Source: CAUYUA01 sp963575675
GTDB taxonomy: Bacteria; Pseudomonadota; Alphaproteobacteria; Azospirillales; Azospirillaceae
Reading direction: 5' to 3'
Assembly (NCBI GenBank): GCA_963575675.1
Contig: CAUYUA010000230.1
Location: forward strand, 1 to 27,195
Length of the DNA stretch: 27,195 nt
The translations under genes were made by a program, and so were the position numbers. Every line of letters begins with the position of its first letter. Position 1 is the first letter of the stretch. Positions 15,307 to 23,937 of this stretch are shown here, one piece after another. The notes beneath the pieces were generated by a model, which was not told where the DNA came from, searched no databases, and saw only the letters and a list, made by a program, of their open reading frames with translations.

Positions 15307-16071
15307 TTATAAAACCTGATCCACCCAGCTTTGAACTTGTTCAACGGTTTCAACAACCGGAACTTCAGGACGTTGCGGTCGTTTTTTTATAACAACCCGC
15401 ACACCGAGATTGCGCGCCGCCGATAATTTGGCGTCGGTTGCCGTCCCTCCGCTGTTTTTGCAGACGATTGTGTCGATCCGGTGATTCTGCAAGAGTTTCG
15501 TTTCGCCCTCTAAAGTAAAAGGGCCTCGCGCCAAGAGAACATCAGCTTGAGCAAAAACTTTCGTCGGCTCGGGCGCATCAACGGAACGAATAAGGAACCA
15601 AATATGATCCAATCCGACAAAAGGCTCCAACTCTTTCCGTCCTACGGCCAACAATACACGCTTTGCCCCGGAATCAAGGACGGTAACGGCATCATCCCAA
15701 CCCTCGACTTCCGTCCATAGATCACCGGCTTGCGGTCGCCAGGCCGGGCGCTCCAGACGCAACAGAGGAACGCCGACAGCCGCACAAGCACGCGCCGCAT
15801 TCCACCCCATCACAGACGCAAACGGATGAGTCGCATCAATAACGGCGGCAATCGAACACTCCCGCAGATAAAGCGCCAGACCTTCCGATCCACCAAAACC
15901 GCCGCTCCGCACCTCGCCGCAAGGTGCGCGCGGCTTGGAAGTCCGTCCGGCAAGTGAACTGACAACATGAACACCCTGTTTATGATTGAGAACGCGAGCA
16001 AGTTCGTAACCTTCTGTGGCGCCTCCTAAAACAAGGATTGTTTTGGTATTCCTGTTATCCACCGGCTCCAT
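15307..16071 (-). CDS. cobK: Precorrin-6A reductase
   Basis: ATG 16071 gives 254 residues; a TTG at 16086 in frame is the alternative, and neither has a strong ribosome site. The N-terminus has the nucleotide-binding 'ILVLGGATEGYELARVL', followed by 'VVSSLAGRT', 'VIDATHPFA' and the terminal CobK/CbiJ pattern 'LLARGPFTLEGETKLLQNHRIDTIVCKNSGG' in overlapping pieces. The enzyme reduces precorrin-6A to 6B with NADPH, just before the CobL step. It is followed by cbiD with a 1-base gap. Upstream, 194 bp separate it from tonB; it could have its own promoter there or be read through from the uptake genes. Confidence 0.9.
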   Translation of the reverse strand: MEPVDNRNTKTILVLGGATEGYELARVLNHKQGVHVVSSLAGRTSKPRAPCGEVRSGGFGGSEGLALYLRECSIAAVIDATHPFASVMGWNAARACAAVGVPLLRLERPAWRPQAGDLWTEVEGWDDAVTVLDSGAKRVLLAVGRKELEPFVGLDHIWFLIRSVDAPEPTKVFAQADVLLARGPFTLEGETKLLQNHRIDTIVCKNSGGTATDAKLSAARNLGVRVVIKKRPQRPEVPVVETVEQVQSWVDQVL

Positions 16072-16236
16072 TGCTTCAATCCACAAATCTTATCAAATCA
16101 TGAAACGACCGACAATTTACCGAACTAAACCTTTCTGAGATAAAACTCAATGGATTTGAATTGCGTCGCGCATAGAGGTATTCGCCTCACTGAAAAAATT
16201 GGCTGCTCGCTAATTTGTAACCGCTCTAGATTCTAA

Positions 16237-16261
16237 AATTTATCGGCGCATAAGATAAATT
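16237..16261 (-). terminator. AT-rich inverted repeat just after tonB, possible terminator or operator
   Basis: AATTTATC (16237-16244) and GATAAATT (16254-16261) are perfect 8-bp complements around a 9-nt spacer. The repeat begins 5 nt after the tonB stop on the minus strand and is followed by TTTAGA there. The stem is weak (mostly A-T). The rest of the 16072-16265 gap, which carries any cobK promoter, shows nothing else I can name. Confidence 0.3.
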
Positions 16262-16265
16262 AAGT

Positions 16266-17411
16266 CTAACGAAAATGAAACGGGATGATGTATGTCAATT
16301 GAGACTCCGTCATGCTTTCCGGCGGTCGAGGAAACGGAGCCGCTGTATGAACGGCCTCTAATGCGATTTGATCAAGAAAGTCAATGCTGCTTGATTTTGA
16401 AACTGAAACATCCGTTAATTGCCCCTCGTGCGAGAGTGAAATTTTAATAATCGTCGTTCCACGAAGTTTAACGTTCGAAGGGCGGTGAGAAACGACCCGA
16501 GCCCATACTATTTTTCCGTATAAGATTGCTTCCTCTTCTTGCGATTTATATCGATTGCTTGCGGTTGACACTTGCCGGGTTGCATCCGGAGATGATTCCG
16601 ATCGAGCCGTCGGCAACGATGTATTTATTGAATTGACAGCCGTGTCGTCGGCCTCTCGAACCGAAACGTGCGAAGACGGTGGACTTGATGGAACAGGATT
16701 TTCGACCGGTCTCGACGGAGGCTTATTCGGCGTTCTTTTTGGTCTTGAACCTGATGGGGAGCGCTTTTTGGAAGGCGGTTTGGGTGATGGGGGAGGTTCT
16801 TCCATCGGAGAAGGAGGCGAATTATTCACACTCTGAGGTGCAATAGGGGGCGGCTCCGGAACAGGCGGTGAGGGAAGAACCGACACCGTCGGTTGCGGTG
16901 TATCGACACTCGATTCAGTATTCGGCTCGACACGAGAATTCGTACTTGGTTCTTCTTTCTGTTTCAGAGCAGAATCTTGATTGCTTTGAGGCGCGGAATC
17001 CGTCAAATCGATTCTATTCGGCAGCGTTTCATTATTTTGTGAATCGCTTTTCGTCGTATTTTCGACATTGAGTGCTTCAATATCAACAATCTCAATGGAG
17101 ATGGAGGAATCTGATGGAATAGCTCCATCTTGCGTGAACTTTACGGCAGAAATTCCGATGACGATAATTGCGTGGAGGGTGATCGACAGAAGCAGCAATA
17201 GAAAAAAATGCAGAAGATTCCTTTCCGACGCTCCCCGTCTCTTAGAATAAAAAGCGTCCTCCCGACCGATCTTTGAGGATAATAATCGACCGGAACAATT
17301 TGTTACGGAATTCGAGCGATAAGAGAATTTCTCCGTTATTGACGATGCGACCCGAAGGCCGCATCGTTTTTGCGTAATCGTCTCATTCATTCGATTTCGT
17401 CGCGATTTCAT
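16266..17411 (-). CDS. tonB: TonB family energy-transducing protein
   Basis: ATG 17411 shares its A with the receptor stop (TAATG), so translation is coupled; the product has 381 residues. There is an unusually long N-terminal tail of about 65 residues (a later ATG at 17390 would shorten it by 7). One membrane helix follows at about 66-90 containing 'SITLHAIIV', with the His typical of TonB helices. Next come an acidic/Ser-rich stretch, a Pro-rich spacer at about 170-245 and a TonB C-terminal domain at about 300-381 ('GTTIIKISLSHEGQLTDVSVSKSSSI', 'AAPFPRPP'). TonB transmits proton-motive energy from ExbB/ExbD to outer-membrane receptors. exbB/exbD are not in this window. Confidence 0.88.
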   Translation of the reverse strand: MKSRRNRMNETITQKRCGLRVASSITEKFSYRSNSVTNCSGRLLSSKIGREDAFYSKRRGASERNLLHFFLLLLLSITLHAIIVIGISAVKFTQDGAIPSDSSISIEIVDIEALNVENTTKSDSQNNETLPNRIDLTDSAPQSNQDSALKQKEEPSTNSRVEPNTESSVDTPQPTVSVLPSPPVPEPPPIAPQSVNNSPPSPMEEPPPSPKPPSKKRSPSGSRPKRTPNKPPSRPVENPVPSSPPSSHVSVREADDTAVNSINTSLPTARSESSPDATRQVSTASNRYKSQEEEAILYGKIVWARVVSHRPSNVKLRGTTIIKISLSHEGQLTDVSVSKSSSIDFLDQIALEAVHTAAPFPRPPESMTESQLTYIIPFHFR

Positions 17412-19615
17412 TAGAATTTTATGGTCACCCCGACGTTGAATGAACGTCCGGGACCGGGAAGCGCTCCGATCGGTCCCGTTTTGCCGTCGGCCTTATAGTC
17501 TCCGAAATCAACGCCTCCCAACGGCAAAGAGTAGCGGGTATTAAATAGATTCTCTATGCCGAAACCGACTCGGATAGTCTGTAGAGAATAGCCGGTTCGG
17601 ATATTGACCAACGCATATTTCGATGTTTTCGGCTCATTGCGCAGATTGTCGACTTTGTCTTTGTCGCCGACCATTTGAAGCTCAAGAGCGCTGCTCCAGT
17701 CGCCCAAGCTATGACCCAACGTCAACCGAGCATTGATCGGCATCATGTGATAAATGCCGTTGTCGGTGCCGGTGTTAAGGGTTTTCCCGCGAATCCACCC
17801 CAGCATGCCGGACAGATCGATACGGCCGTAGGCCGGATCGTTCCATAAAGCCGTGCGTCCCGAGATATCGACGCCGTAGAATTGAGCATCGTGATTAGCA
17901 AATCGTAGAAAGGCAAAGGGCGGATTAGCCGCCGAATTGAAAGAAATGCGATTGACGCCGATGTAATCTTGTACATAGGTATAATAGGGCGTAACTTTGA
18001 TCTCCCAATTAGAGCGCTCGGCATCGTGTCGGCCTGCCGTAACGCTGATCGTGTGAGCGACTTCGGGCTTCAGATCAATGTTGCCGATGTAGCCGTTGCC
18101 GTCGCCGTACCAACCAATCATCGAGCTTGCCATTGTTCCCGTCGACCAGGAATAGCGTTCATAAAGATTTGGAGAACGTGATTTTCGAGAATAACCGGCT
18201 TCAAACGTCGTCGTTTTGGACGGCTCAAATCGAGTGAGAGCCGTCAGATCAAAGTTGAAGTCGGTCTTCGCGTGGTTTTGAGCATTAAACGCTCCGGCGT
18301 CTCTTAAATAATTGACGGTCGTAGTTCGGCCCATCATTGTTGCCGAATTGACGTTGCTGTATCCGGCAACGTTTCCAGTGTCCATCATAACCACGTCGTT
18401 GCGGACGCCGAATAATGTGGTCCATTCCGGCGTCCATTTGGCTTCCCATTCGGCATGAGTTCCGAGGCGATCTCGACGACCGTCGGCAATATTAACATAG
18501 TTATTGCAGCACATGCTGGGATACATGCCGGAGACCGGCGGCCACCAATCATTGAGCGTGAAATGGTGGAATTCGTTGCCGAAACGAAGAGTATCACGCT
18601 GAGACAAAGGAATTTCGGCTTTGAGTGCATAGCCCAAATCGGAACCGTGCGTCGTCATCGGCATATTTATGCCGCTGAACTTATCCGACAAGAAATCCAT
18701 TTGATGGTGAACATTTTGCCAGAACAAACGACCGTCCAGTTTTCCCCAATCGAATGAACCCTCGTAATGACCGTTGACGAATTTAGCAAAATTATCGGTC
18801 ATATCCATTCGTTGATTGGGAAAACCTTCGTATGGAATATAGTGGATGCCGCCGCTGAGAGAAAATTGATGATTGTTGTTTCGTACCGCCAGAGTGATTT
18901 CATTGTCGGCGGTTTCGTAAAGCGACGATTTAACCGTCGGTCCATGGCCGCCGGCTTTGTAGTTGCCGGCCTTCGTCCAACTACCGTTGTATCCGATACT
19001 GAAATTCTCGGTACCGGCTGAAGCGGTCGCGGCTGTTGTGATTGCACGGTTGACGCTGCGAAATGAACTTGAGAAACTGCCCGTCGTATGAATGCCCTCT
19101 CCGGCGCGCGCAAATGCGGGCGGTGCGGATTCAATGGATATTGTGCCCGCGATGCTGTCGCCTCCCAAGCCGACCGGGGTCATTCCGGCAATAACGTCGA
19201 TTTGAGCGACATTCGACGGATCAATGTAAGAAAGCGGCGAATTCATATGATTAGGGCACGCAGCAGTCACCGGACGACCATTGATCAAAGTGCGAACGCG
19301 ATCGCTCGCCATGCCGTGAATCGCAGGCAAACTTGAGACGCCGCCAGCAGAATAAAGCGAAATCTCTGGCAGGCTCTGCAATAGAGCCGCAGTGTCGCTG
19401 GTATTCAAACGTTTAGAGGTCAGCTCTTCGCCGGAAAGCGTCGAACCGCTGAGCGGCGCAGTGATGTCGGAGCCGACATCGACGGAGATCGGAGGCAATG
19501 TTGTTGCGTTCTGAGCATAGACCGTCGTCGGCGTCAGTCCTGCTCCCGGTCCGATCAGAGCGATGACGGCTCCTGGAACCAGAATTGTAAAAGAAAATGG
19601 GTGACGAACAGACAT
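17411..19615 (-). CDS. TonB-dependent outer-membrane receptor
   Basis: ATG 19615 is chosen because GGAG lies 7 nt upstream and a signal peptide follows ('FTILVPGAVIALIGPGAGL', cleavage likely near 'VYAQ'), giving 734 residues. The frame stays open 159 codons further upstream, to TTG 20092, without a credible start. The plug is at about 45-165: 'TAALLQSLPEISLYSAGG', 'IHGMASDRVRTLINGRPV', 'VGLGGDSIAGTISIESAP'. A 22-strand barrel should follow and ends in 'GRSFNVGVTIKF', with the terminal Phe typical of outer-membrane proteins. Cys120 with 'HMN' (123-125), a Cys-Cys pair (369-370) and Met/His-rich loops near 303-322 suggest a metal ligand. The place beside cob genes suggests cobalt or a corrinoid; the DUF2946 neighbour suggests copper. 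Substrate unresolved. Confidence 0.88.
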   Translation of the reverse strand: MSVRHPFSFTILVPGAVIALIGPGAGLTPTTVYAQNATTLPPISVDVGSDITAPLSGSTLSGEELTSKRLNTSDTAALLQSLPEISLYSAGGVSSLPAIHGMASDRVRTLINGRPVTAACPNHMNSPLSYIDPSNVAQIDVIAGMTPVGLGGDSIAGTISIESAPPAFARAGEGIHTTGSFSSSFRSVNRAITTAATASAGTENFSIGYNGSWTKAGNYKAGGHGPTVKSSLYETADNEITLAVRNNNHQFSLSGGIHYIPYEGFPNQRMDMTDNFAKFVNGHYEGSFDWGKLDGRLFWQNVHHQMDFLSDKFSGINMPMTTHGSDLGYALKAEIPLSQRDTLRFGNEFHHFTLNDWWPPVSGMYPSMCCNNYVNIADGRRDRLGTHAEWEAKWTPEWTTLFGVRNDVVMMDTGNVAGYSNVNSATMMGRTTTVNYLRDAGAFNAQNHAKTDFNFDLTALTRFEPSKTTTFEAGYSRKSRSPNLYERYSWSTGTMASSMIGWYGDGNGYIGNIDLKPEVAHTISVTAGRHDAERSNWEIKVTPYYTYVQDYIGVNRISFNSAANPPFAFLRFANHDAQFYGVDISGRTALWNDPAYGRIDLSGMLGWIRGKTLNTGTDNGIYHMMPINARLTLGHSLGDWSSALELQMVGDKDKVDNLRNEPKTSKYALVNIRTGYSLQTIRVGFGIENLFNTRYSLPLGGVDFGDYKADGKTGPIGALPGPGRSFNVGVTIKF

Positions 19616-20006
19616 GAATAATCTCCAAACCATTTGGCGAGCGCTTTTGTAATCGCGCGAAATCTCGTCGCAAATTTTCTTTGCGCCGCTTGAATTTTGA
19701 GCAGCATAGAAAATGCGTCGATGGTTCAAGGTGCAACATCGCAATACGTCGGAAAGAGTACGGCTTAGATCCGCACACTCCTTTCGAGTATTTTTGCGTG
19801 GTGTATGGGGATTGCCGCCCGGCCGATCCTCGAATGAAACACTTCCTTTTCGGCAAATGACGTCCGATAAGGTCATCTTGTTTGCATTGAGAATGTCGTT
19901 GAACTTGTTTCGTCGAAAAATAGCCGACACCCGACCAACAAATCGCAGAAACGACGTTGGAATTAATTTATCATTAATTCTTAGGGTAACGCTTTTCGAC
20001 AAAAAA
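19616..20006. other. 391-bp gap between DUF2946-like gene and receptor
   Basis: No supported gene. On the minus strand it holds the receptor's leader with GGAG just before the ATG. The receptor frame is open through this whole stretch, but the encoded residues look random (Arg/Lys/Ser-rich, no signal peptide). I looked for cobalamin riboswitch blocks (CAGGAGACC-like, GCCACTG-like) and saw none. A perfect AT-rich inverted repeat lies at 19960-19980. Confidence 0.6.
19960..19980. repeat. Perfect inverted repeat GAATTAAT-n5-ATTAATTC
   Basis: Two 8-bp arms (19960-19967 and 19973-19980) are perfect complements around TTATC. The site is 27 bp past the stop of the DUF2946-like gene and about 345 bp before the receptor start on the minus strand. 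Its dyad form suits a repressor operator, but the arms are A-T only apart from the ends, so chance is possible. Confidence 0.35.
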
Positions 20007-20453
20007 TCAAACGAACAAGCCGGTTCGACGGACAGGAGGCGCTCGGCTTGGATGTCCGATAAGGAGATAAAATTCTGGGATAAATAATCCAAAATCTAGT
20101 CGCTGTTTGCCGTCGTCGAGTTCAGTTAAGAGAAGCGGCAACGAAATAACTGGAGGAGATAGGCTGAAACCTGTGTGAGCAAAGCAAAAGGGGCACGTTG
20201 AATCAGGTTTCGATTTGTCGAGAGGTGCTGGAGCCCCATTGGAATCAAGAACAATTGTTTGAGCCCCGTGCTCTGTGCATATTACTATACTCGAAGAGCC
20301 GTCGTTGCTTCTGAAACTCCTTCCGGCAGAGGCATACGGCATCATCTGCAAGCCAAGCAAACCAATAAGCACAAGGCACACAACACCAAACTTCAACAGC
20401 GGCTCCAGGCTGTTGTTTTGTGCGCAGTGAGTTTTGCCGTGACGGTGTCTCAT
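20007..20453 (-). CDS. DUF2946-like membrane-anchored protein
   Basis: The 148-residue protein has a basic His-rich start, one membrane helix at about 18-42 ('LLKFGVVCLVLIGLLGLQ'), and then the pattern of DUF2946: 'IVICTEHGAQTIVLDSNG', a 'CPFC' pair at about residue 88, and 'HPSRAPPVRRTG' near the end. The family function is not established. Members are often found beside TonB-dependent receptors linked to metals, copper in particular, and the CxxC pair fits a metal or redox role. It precedes the receptor in the same direction with a 391-bp gap. The IS256-type element lies 57 bp upstream of the start, so its native promoter may be displaced. No strong ribosome site is seen. Confidence 0.65.
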   Translation of the reverse strand: MRHRHGKTHCAQNNSLEPLLKFGVVCLVLIGLLGLQMMPYASAGRSFRSNDGSSSIVICTEHGAQTIVLDSNGAPAPLDKSKPDSTCPFCFAHTGFSLSPPVISLPLLLTELDDGKQRLDFGLFIPEFYLLIGHPSRAPPVRRTGLFV

Positions 20454-20510
20454 AATAACTCTATGATTACCTCTTGCACCAACAGGTATCTAAACATACC
20501 GTAACTAGAA

Positions 20511-21918
20511 GTTAGTGCAACATGGTTTCTGTAAATTCCTCTCTCTCGGGTTTCCCTGGGTGGGCAGCCTTCCACGCTTCGAGGTGTAGCTCTTTGCGCT
20601 ACGGTTGCATGCCTGGAGGAACCACGGAGAGCAATTTCCCGGACGACTTCTTCGGAGTATTACTTGGAAATGTAACGAAGGAGTTGACAGATATGGCAAT
20701 GCGCGTCGTAAAACACCCCCTTGACGATGCTTATGCAGCGTTAATTGAAAATGGACTTGACGGAGCGAGCGAAGCTCTGCGCATTCTGGTTAATGAAGCA
20801 AGCAAGATCGAGCGAGCCCACTTTATGAATGCTCAATCTCACGAACGAACCGCTGAACGTACTGATTATGCCAACGGCTATAAGCAAAAGACGGTTCTAA
20901 CACGCGTCGGCAACGTGACCTTCGATGTGCCTCAAGTTCGCGGTGGAGGCTTTTATCCAAGCGCGCTTGAGAAAGGATCGCGGACCGAACAAGCCGTCAA
21001 TATAGCCCTGGCTGAAATGTATATTCAGGGGGTATCAACCAGAAAGGTGATAACGGTTCTTCAAGCTTTACTTGGACCGGAGATTTCAATTTCGTCGGCC
21101 CAGGTCAGCCGTGCGGCCGAAGCTCTCGACGTTGGTCTTGCGGCTTGGCGTGAACGGCCACTTGGCGAAACTCCCTATGTTTTCTTCGACGCCCGATATG
21201 AACGGGTGCGAGAAGGCGGGCATTTGGTCGATTGTGCCGTGCTGGTTGCTATCGGCATCACAACGGACGGAATTCGGCGCGTGCTCGGTGTTTCCGTCGC
21301 CTTGTCGGAAGCCGAAGTCCATTGGCGCGCCTTTATGGAGAGCTTGGTGCGGCGTGGTTTGATGGGCGTCAAAATGATCATCGCAGACGACCATGCTGGC
21401 CTTAAAGCGGCTCGCAGAGCCGTGCTTCCCAGCGTCCCATGGCAACGCTGCCAGTTCCATTTGCAGTTGAATGCCCAAGCCTACGTCCCGAAAATCGACC
21501 AACGCAAATCTGTCGCTCAGCAAATTAAGACAATCTTCAATGCTCCTGATAAAGTCGAGGCCGAGCGTTTGCTAAAAAAATTCGTGGATATATGGGCTAA
21601 AGACGCTCCAAAGCTTGCGCAATGGGCGGAAGAGAACCTGCCTATGGGGTTTTCGGTGTTCGAGTTGCCCCAACAATATCGCACTCGACTAAGAACAACC
21701 AATGGACTCGAAAGGATAAACAGAGAACTCAAGCGCCGCACCCGAGTGGCTTCAATCTTTCCAAATACCGCTTCATGTCTACGATTGGTCTCTGCTCTGC
21801 TCGCTGAGTGTGACGAAGAGTGGATGTCAGGAAAAATGTATCTCAACCTGAAAGGGTAATTCGCTCGTCGCCTGAAAAAGTTGTCTGGAAAAATTTACAG
21901 AAAAGTTGTTGCACAGCC
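20511..21918 (+). mobile_element. IS256-type insertion sequence, complete
   Basis: The left end GTTAGTGCAACATGG and the complement of the right end GGCTGTGCAACAACT share the core GTGCAACA and then TTTCTGTAAATT; about 21 of the 26 inner bases agree. Flanking 8-mers AACTAGAA (20503-20510) and ATCTAGAA (21919-21926) match at 7 of 8 positions, as expected for the 8-9-bp target duplication of this family after one mutation. The 1408-bp length suits a single-ORF IS256 member. Confidence 0.82.
20693..21859 (+). CDS. IS256-family transposase (mutator type)
   Basis: ATG 20693 is chosen because AAGGAG (20678-20683) lies 9 nt upstream; the frame from 20522 starts inside the left terminal repeat. The product of 388 residues is near the usual length for the family. 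The DDE residues are present: Asp166 in 'YVFFDARYERVR', Asp232 in 'MIIADDHAGL', and the Glu in 'TTNGLERINRELKRRTR' (340-345). The Cys-x2-His signature 'CQFH' (253-256) is also intact. The N-terminal 'RTDYANGYKQKTVLTRVGNVTFDVPQVR' is the usual DNA-binding lead-in. No frameshift or stop is visible, so the transposase may be functional. Confidence 0.93.
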   Translation: MAMRVVKHPLDDAYAALIENGLDGASEALRILVNEASKIERAHFMNAQSHERTAERTDYANGYKQKTVLTRVGNVTFDVPQVRGGGFYPSALEKGSRTEQAVNIALAEMYIQGVSTRKVITVLQALLGPEISISSAQVSRAAEALDVGLAAWRERPLGETPYVFFDARYERVREGGHLVDCAVLVAIGITTDGIRRVLGVSVALSEAEVHWRAFMESLVRRGLMGVKMIIADDHAGLKAARRAVLPSVPWQRCQFHLQLNAQAYVPKIDQRKSVAQQIKTIFNAPDKVEAERLLKKFVDIWAKDAPKLAQWAEENLPMGFSVFELPQQYRTRLRTTNGLERINRELKRRTRVASIFPNTASCLRLVSALLAECDEEWMSGKMYLNLKG

Positions 21919-22028
21919 ATCTAGAATATTCACAACTAAAAAAATGGTTAATAACGCTTAACGAATCGAACGAAGGCGAGAAAAACTACTTATTATACCA
22001 AAGGCCCTATGAAACATTACACTGTGCC

Positions 22029-23922
22029 TTAGAACGGATGTTCCCCCATTGTTTTTGGAATTCTTTTTAGAATCAAAGAGTAAAACGTTTTTTCTTTATG
22101 CAGTATCCACTAAAATATGGAAATTTGCGAGAAAATCTATTGCAATTCCTCGTTTTATATGCAATAGTCGTATCCACTATGCATATAGATCACTCTACTA
22201 CATGCCGAAACGGCAAAACTTACACCAGAACCCTTCTCCGCGAAACCTATCGCGAGTCTGGAAAGGTAAAGCATCGCACAATAGCCAACCTGTCGCATTG
22301 TAAGCCGGAAGAAATCGAAGCGATACGTCTTGCCCTTAAGCATAAAAATGAGCTATCCGCTCTTGCTCCCGAATCAAAACGACTTGACGTTAAAACAATC
22401 ACATCAGAATCCGTGACGCTTGAACAAGGTGTGTCAGTTGGAGCCGTTTGGTTGCTTTCTGAAGTTGCGAAAAAGCTAGGCGTCACAGCAGCTTTAGGAA
22501 ATGATCGTCAGGGCAAATTGGCCTTGTGGCAAGTTATTACGCGGGTTCTCGATCAAGGGTCTCGATTGTCATCTGTGCGCCTTGCAAAGAACCATGCTGT
22601 TGGTGAAATATTGCAGTTAGATTCATTTAATGAAGATGATCTTTACAAAAACCTAGACTGGTTATCTAAGAATCAAGAAGCAATCGAGAAGAGATTGTTT
22701 ATACAACGATCATCAACTTCGACTTCATCTGATATATTTCTCTATGATGTTACAAGTTCGTATTTAGAGGGCGCGCAGAATGCTTTTGCAGCCTTTGGTT
22801 ATAATCGAGATCGTAAGCAAGGTAAACGACAGATTGTCATCGGTTTACTCTGTGATGCAGAAGGTTGTCCGCTCTCGATAGAAGTATTTCCAGGAAATAC
22901 TTCTGATGTAAAAACATTTACATCGCAAATCAATAAGGCGGCGTCTCGATTTGGCGCAGAAAGAGTAACTTTTGTCGGCGGTCGCGGCATGATTAAAGCC
23001 TCACAAATAGAAGAATTGGGTGTTGCAGGATTCCATTATATTACGGCAACGACGAAATCTCAAATTGATACTCTTATTAAAACCGATGTTATACAAATGG
23101 ACTTGTTTGATAATACTCTAGCGGAAGTTGAAGGGTCTGATCAAAAACGCTATATTTTGAGACGCAATCCGGTGAGGGCCGAAGAGATAGCAAGCTCACG
23201 GAAAGAAAAACTGGCCACATTAGTCAATACAGCGTCAAAAAGCACAATATATCTAGAATAACACCCAAAAGCAAAAACAAGCACTCAGCTTAAAATCTGC
23301 GAAGATAGAGCAGAGAAACTAAGAGTTAGAAATATAGTTAATATCTCTGTTCTTGGGCGATCCATTATTGTATCATCGAATGATGATGAAATCAATTCTG
23401 TTTCTCGTCTTGATGGTTGCTACGTCATTCGCACCGATCTCAAGAAGGAGACGGTTACTAAGGAATTTGTCCATGATAGGTACAAAGATTTAATGCTGGT
23501 TGAAAAAGCATTTAGAGATAGTAAATTAACTCATCTCGAAGTACGACCCATCTTTGTTCGTAATGACGCTCGGACACGAGGACACGCTCTCGTTGTTATG
23601 CTTGCTTATCTCATTTTACGACATCTTCGCTTGAGTTGGCAATCGATCGATGCTACTGTCCAAGAGAGCCTCAATGGCTTAGCGAGCCTAACTGCGATAA
23701 ATGTTCGCATCGGAACCAAGGGCTCTTGTTTACGGATACCGTCTCCAAGAGACGATATAAAGCTCTTATTTCAGATGGCCAATGTTTCGGTTCCCTCTGT
23801 GCTTCCTGGAATATCAGCTAATGTATCCACGAAGAAAAAATTAATAGCTCGTAGAATTCTAAAATAAATCATGGCGTTAGGCGATGGAAACCCGCGTCGA
23901 TACCGGGGAACATCCGTTCCAA
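22029..23922 (+). mobile_element. IS1634-type (IS4 superfamily) insertion sequence, inactive
   Basis: The left end TTAGAACGGATGTTCCCC (22029-22046) and the complement of the right end at 23905-23922 agree at 17 of 18 bases, giving an element of about 1.9 kb. I found no convincing target duplication. The enclosed transposase frame is broken. The element is visibly more A+T-rich than the neighbouring cob genes and the IS66-type element. The right end lies only 15 bp from the left end of the IS66-type element. Confidence 0.8.
22179..23867 (+). pseudogene. IS1634-type transposase with a premature stop
   Basis: From ATG 22179 the frame encodes an IS1634-type transposase: 'GKTYTRTLLRETYRESGKVKHRTIANL' at the start, 'IFLYDVTSSYLEG' holding the first catalytic Asp, and 'SIEVFPGNTSD'. 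A TAA at 23259-23261 interrupts it after 'STIYLE'. The same frame then continues to 23867 ('GCYVIRTDLKKETV', 'LMLVEKAFRDSKLTHLEVRPIFVR', 'HALVVMLAYLILRHL'), so a single base change (probably CAA or GAA to TAA) broke a protein of about 562 residues. The motif usually written VGDRGM reads 'VGGRGM' here, so the second catalytic Asp is also lost. It is almost certainly dead. Confidence 0.85.
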
Positions 23923-23937
23923 CGGTGTAGAAATCTT

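Noticed and set aside
19616..20006. Second cobalamin riboswitch before the TonB receptor
   Set aside because: None of the conserved aptamer blocks is present on the minus strand, although BtuB-type genes often have one.
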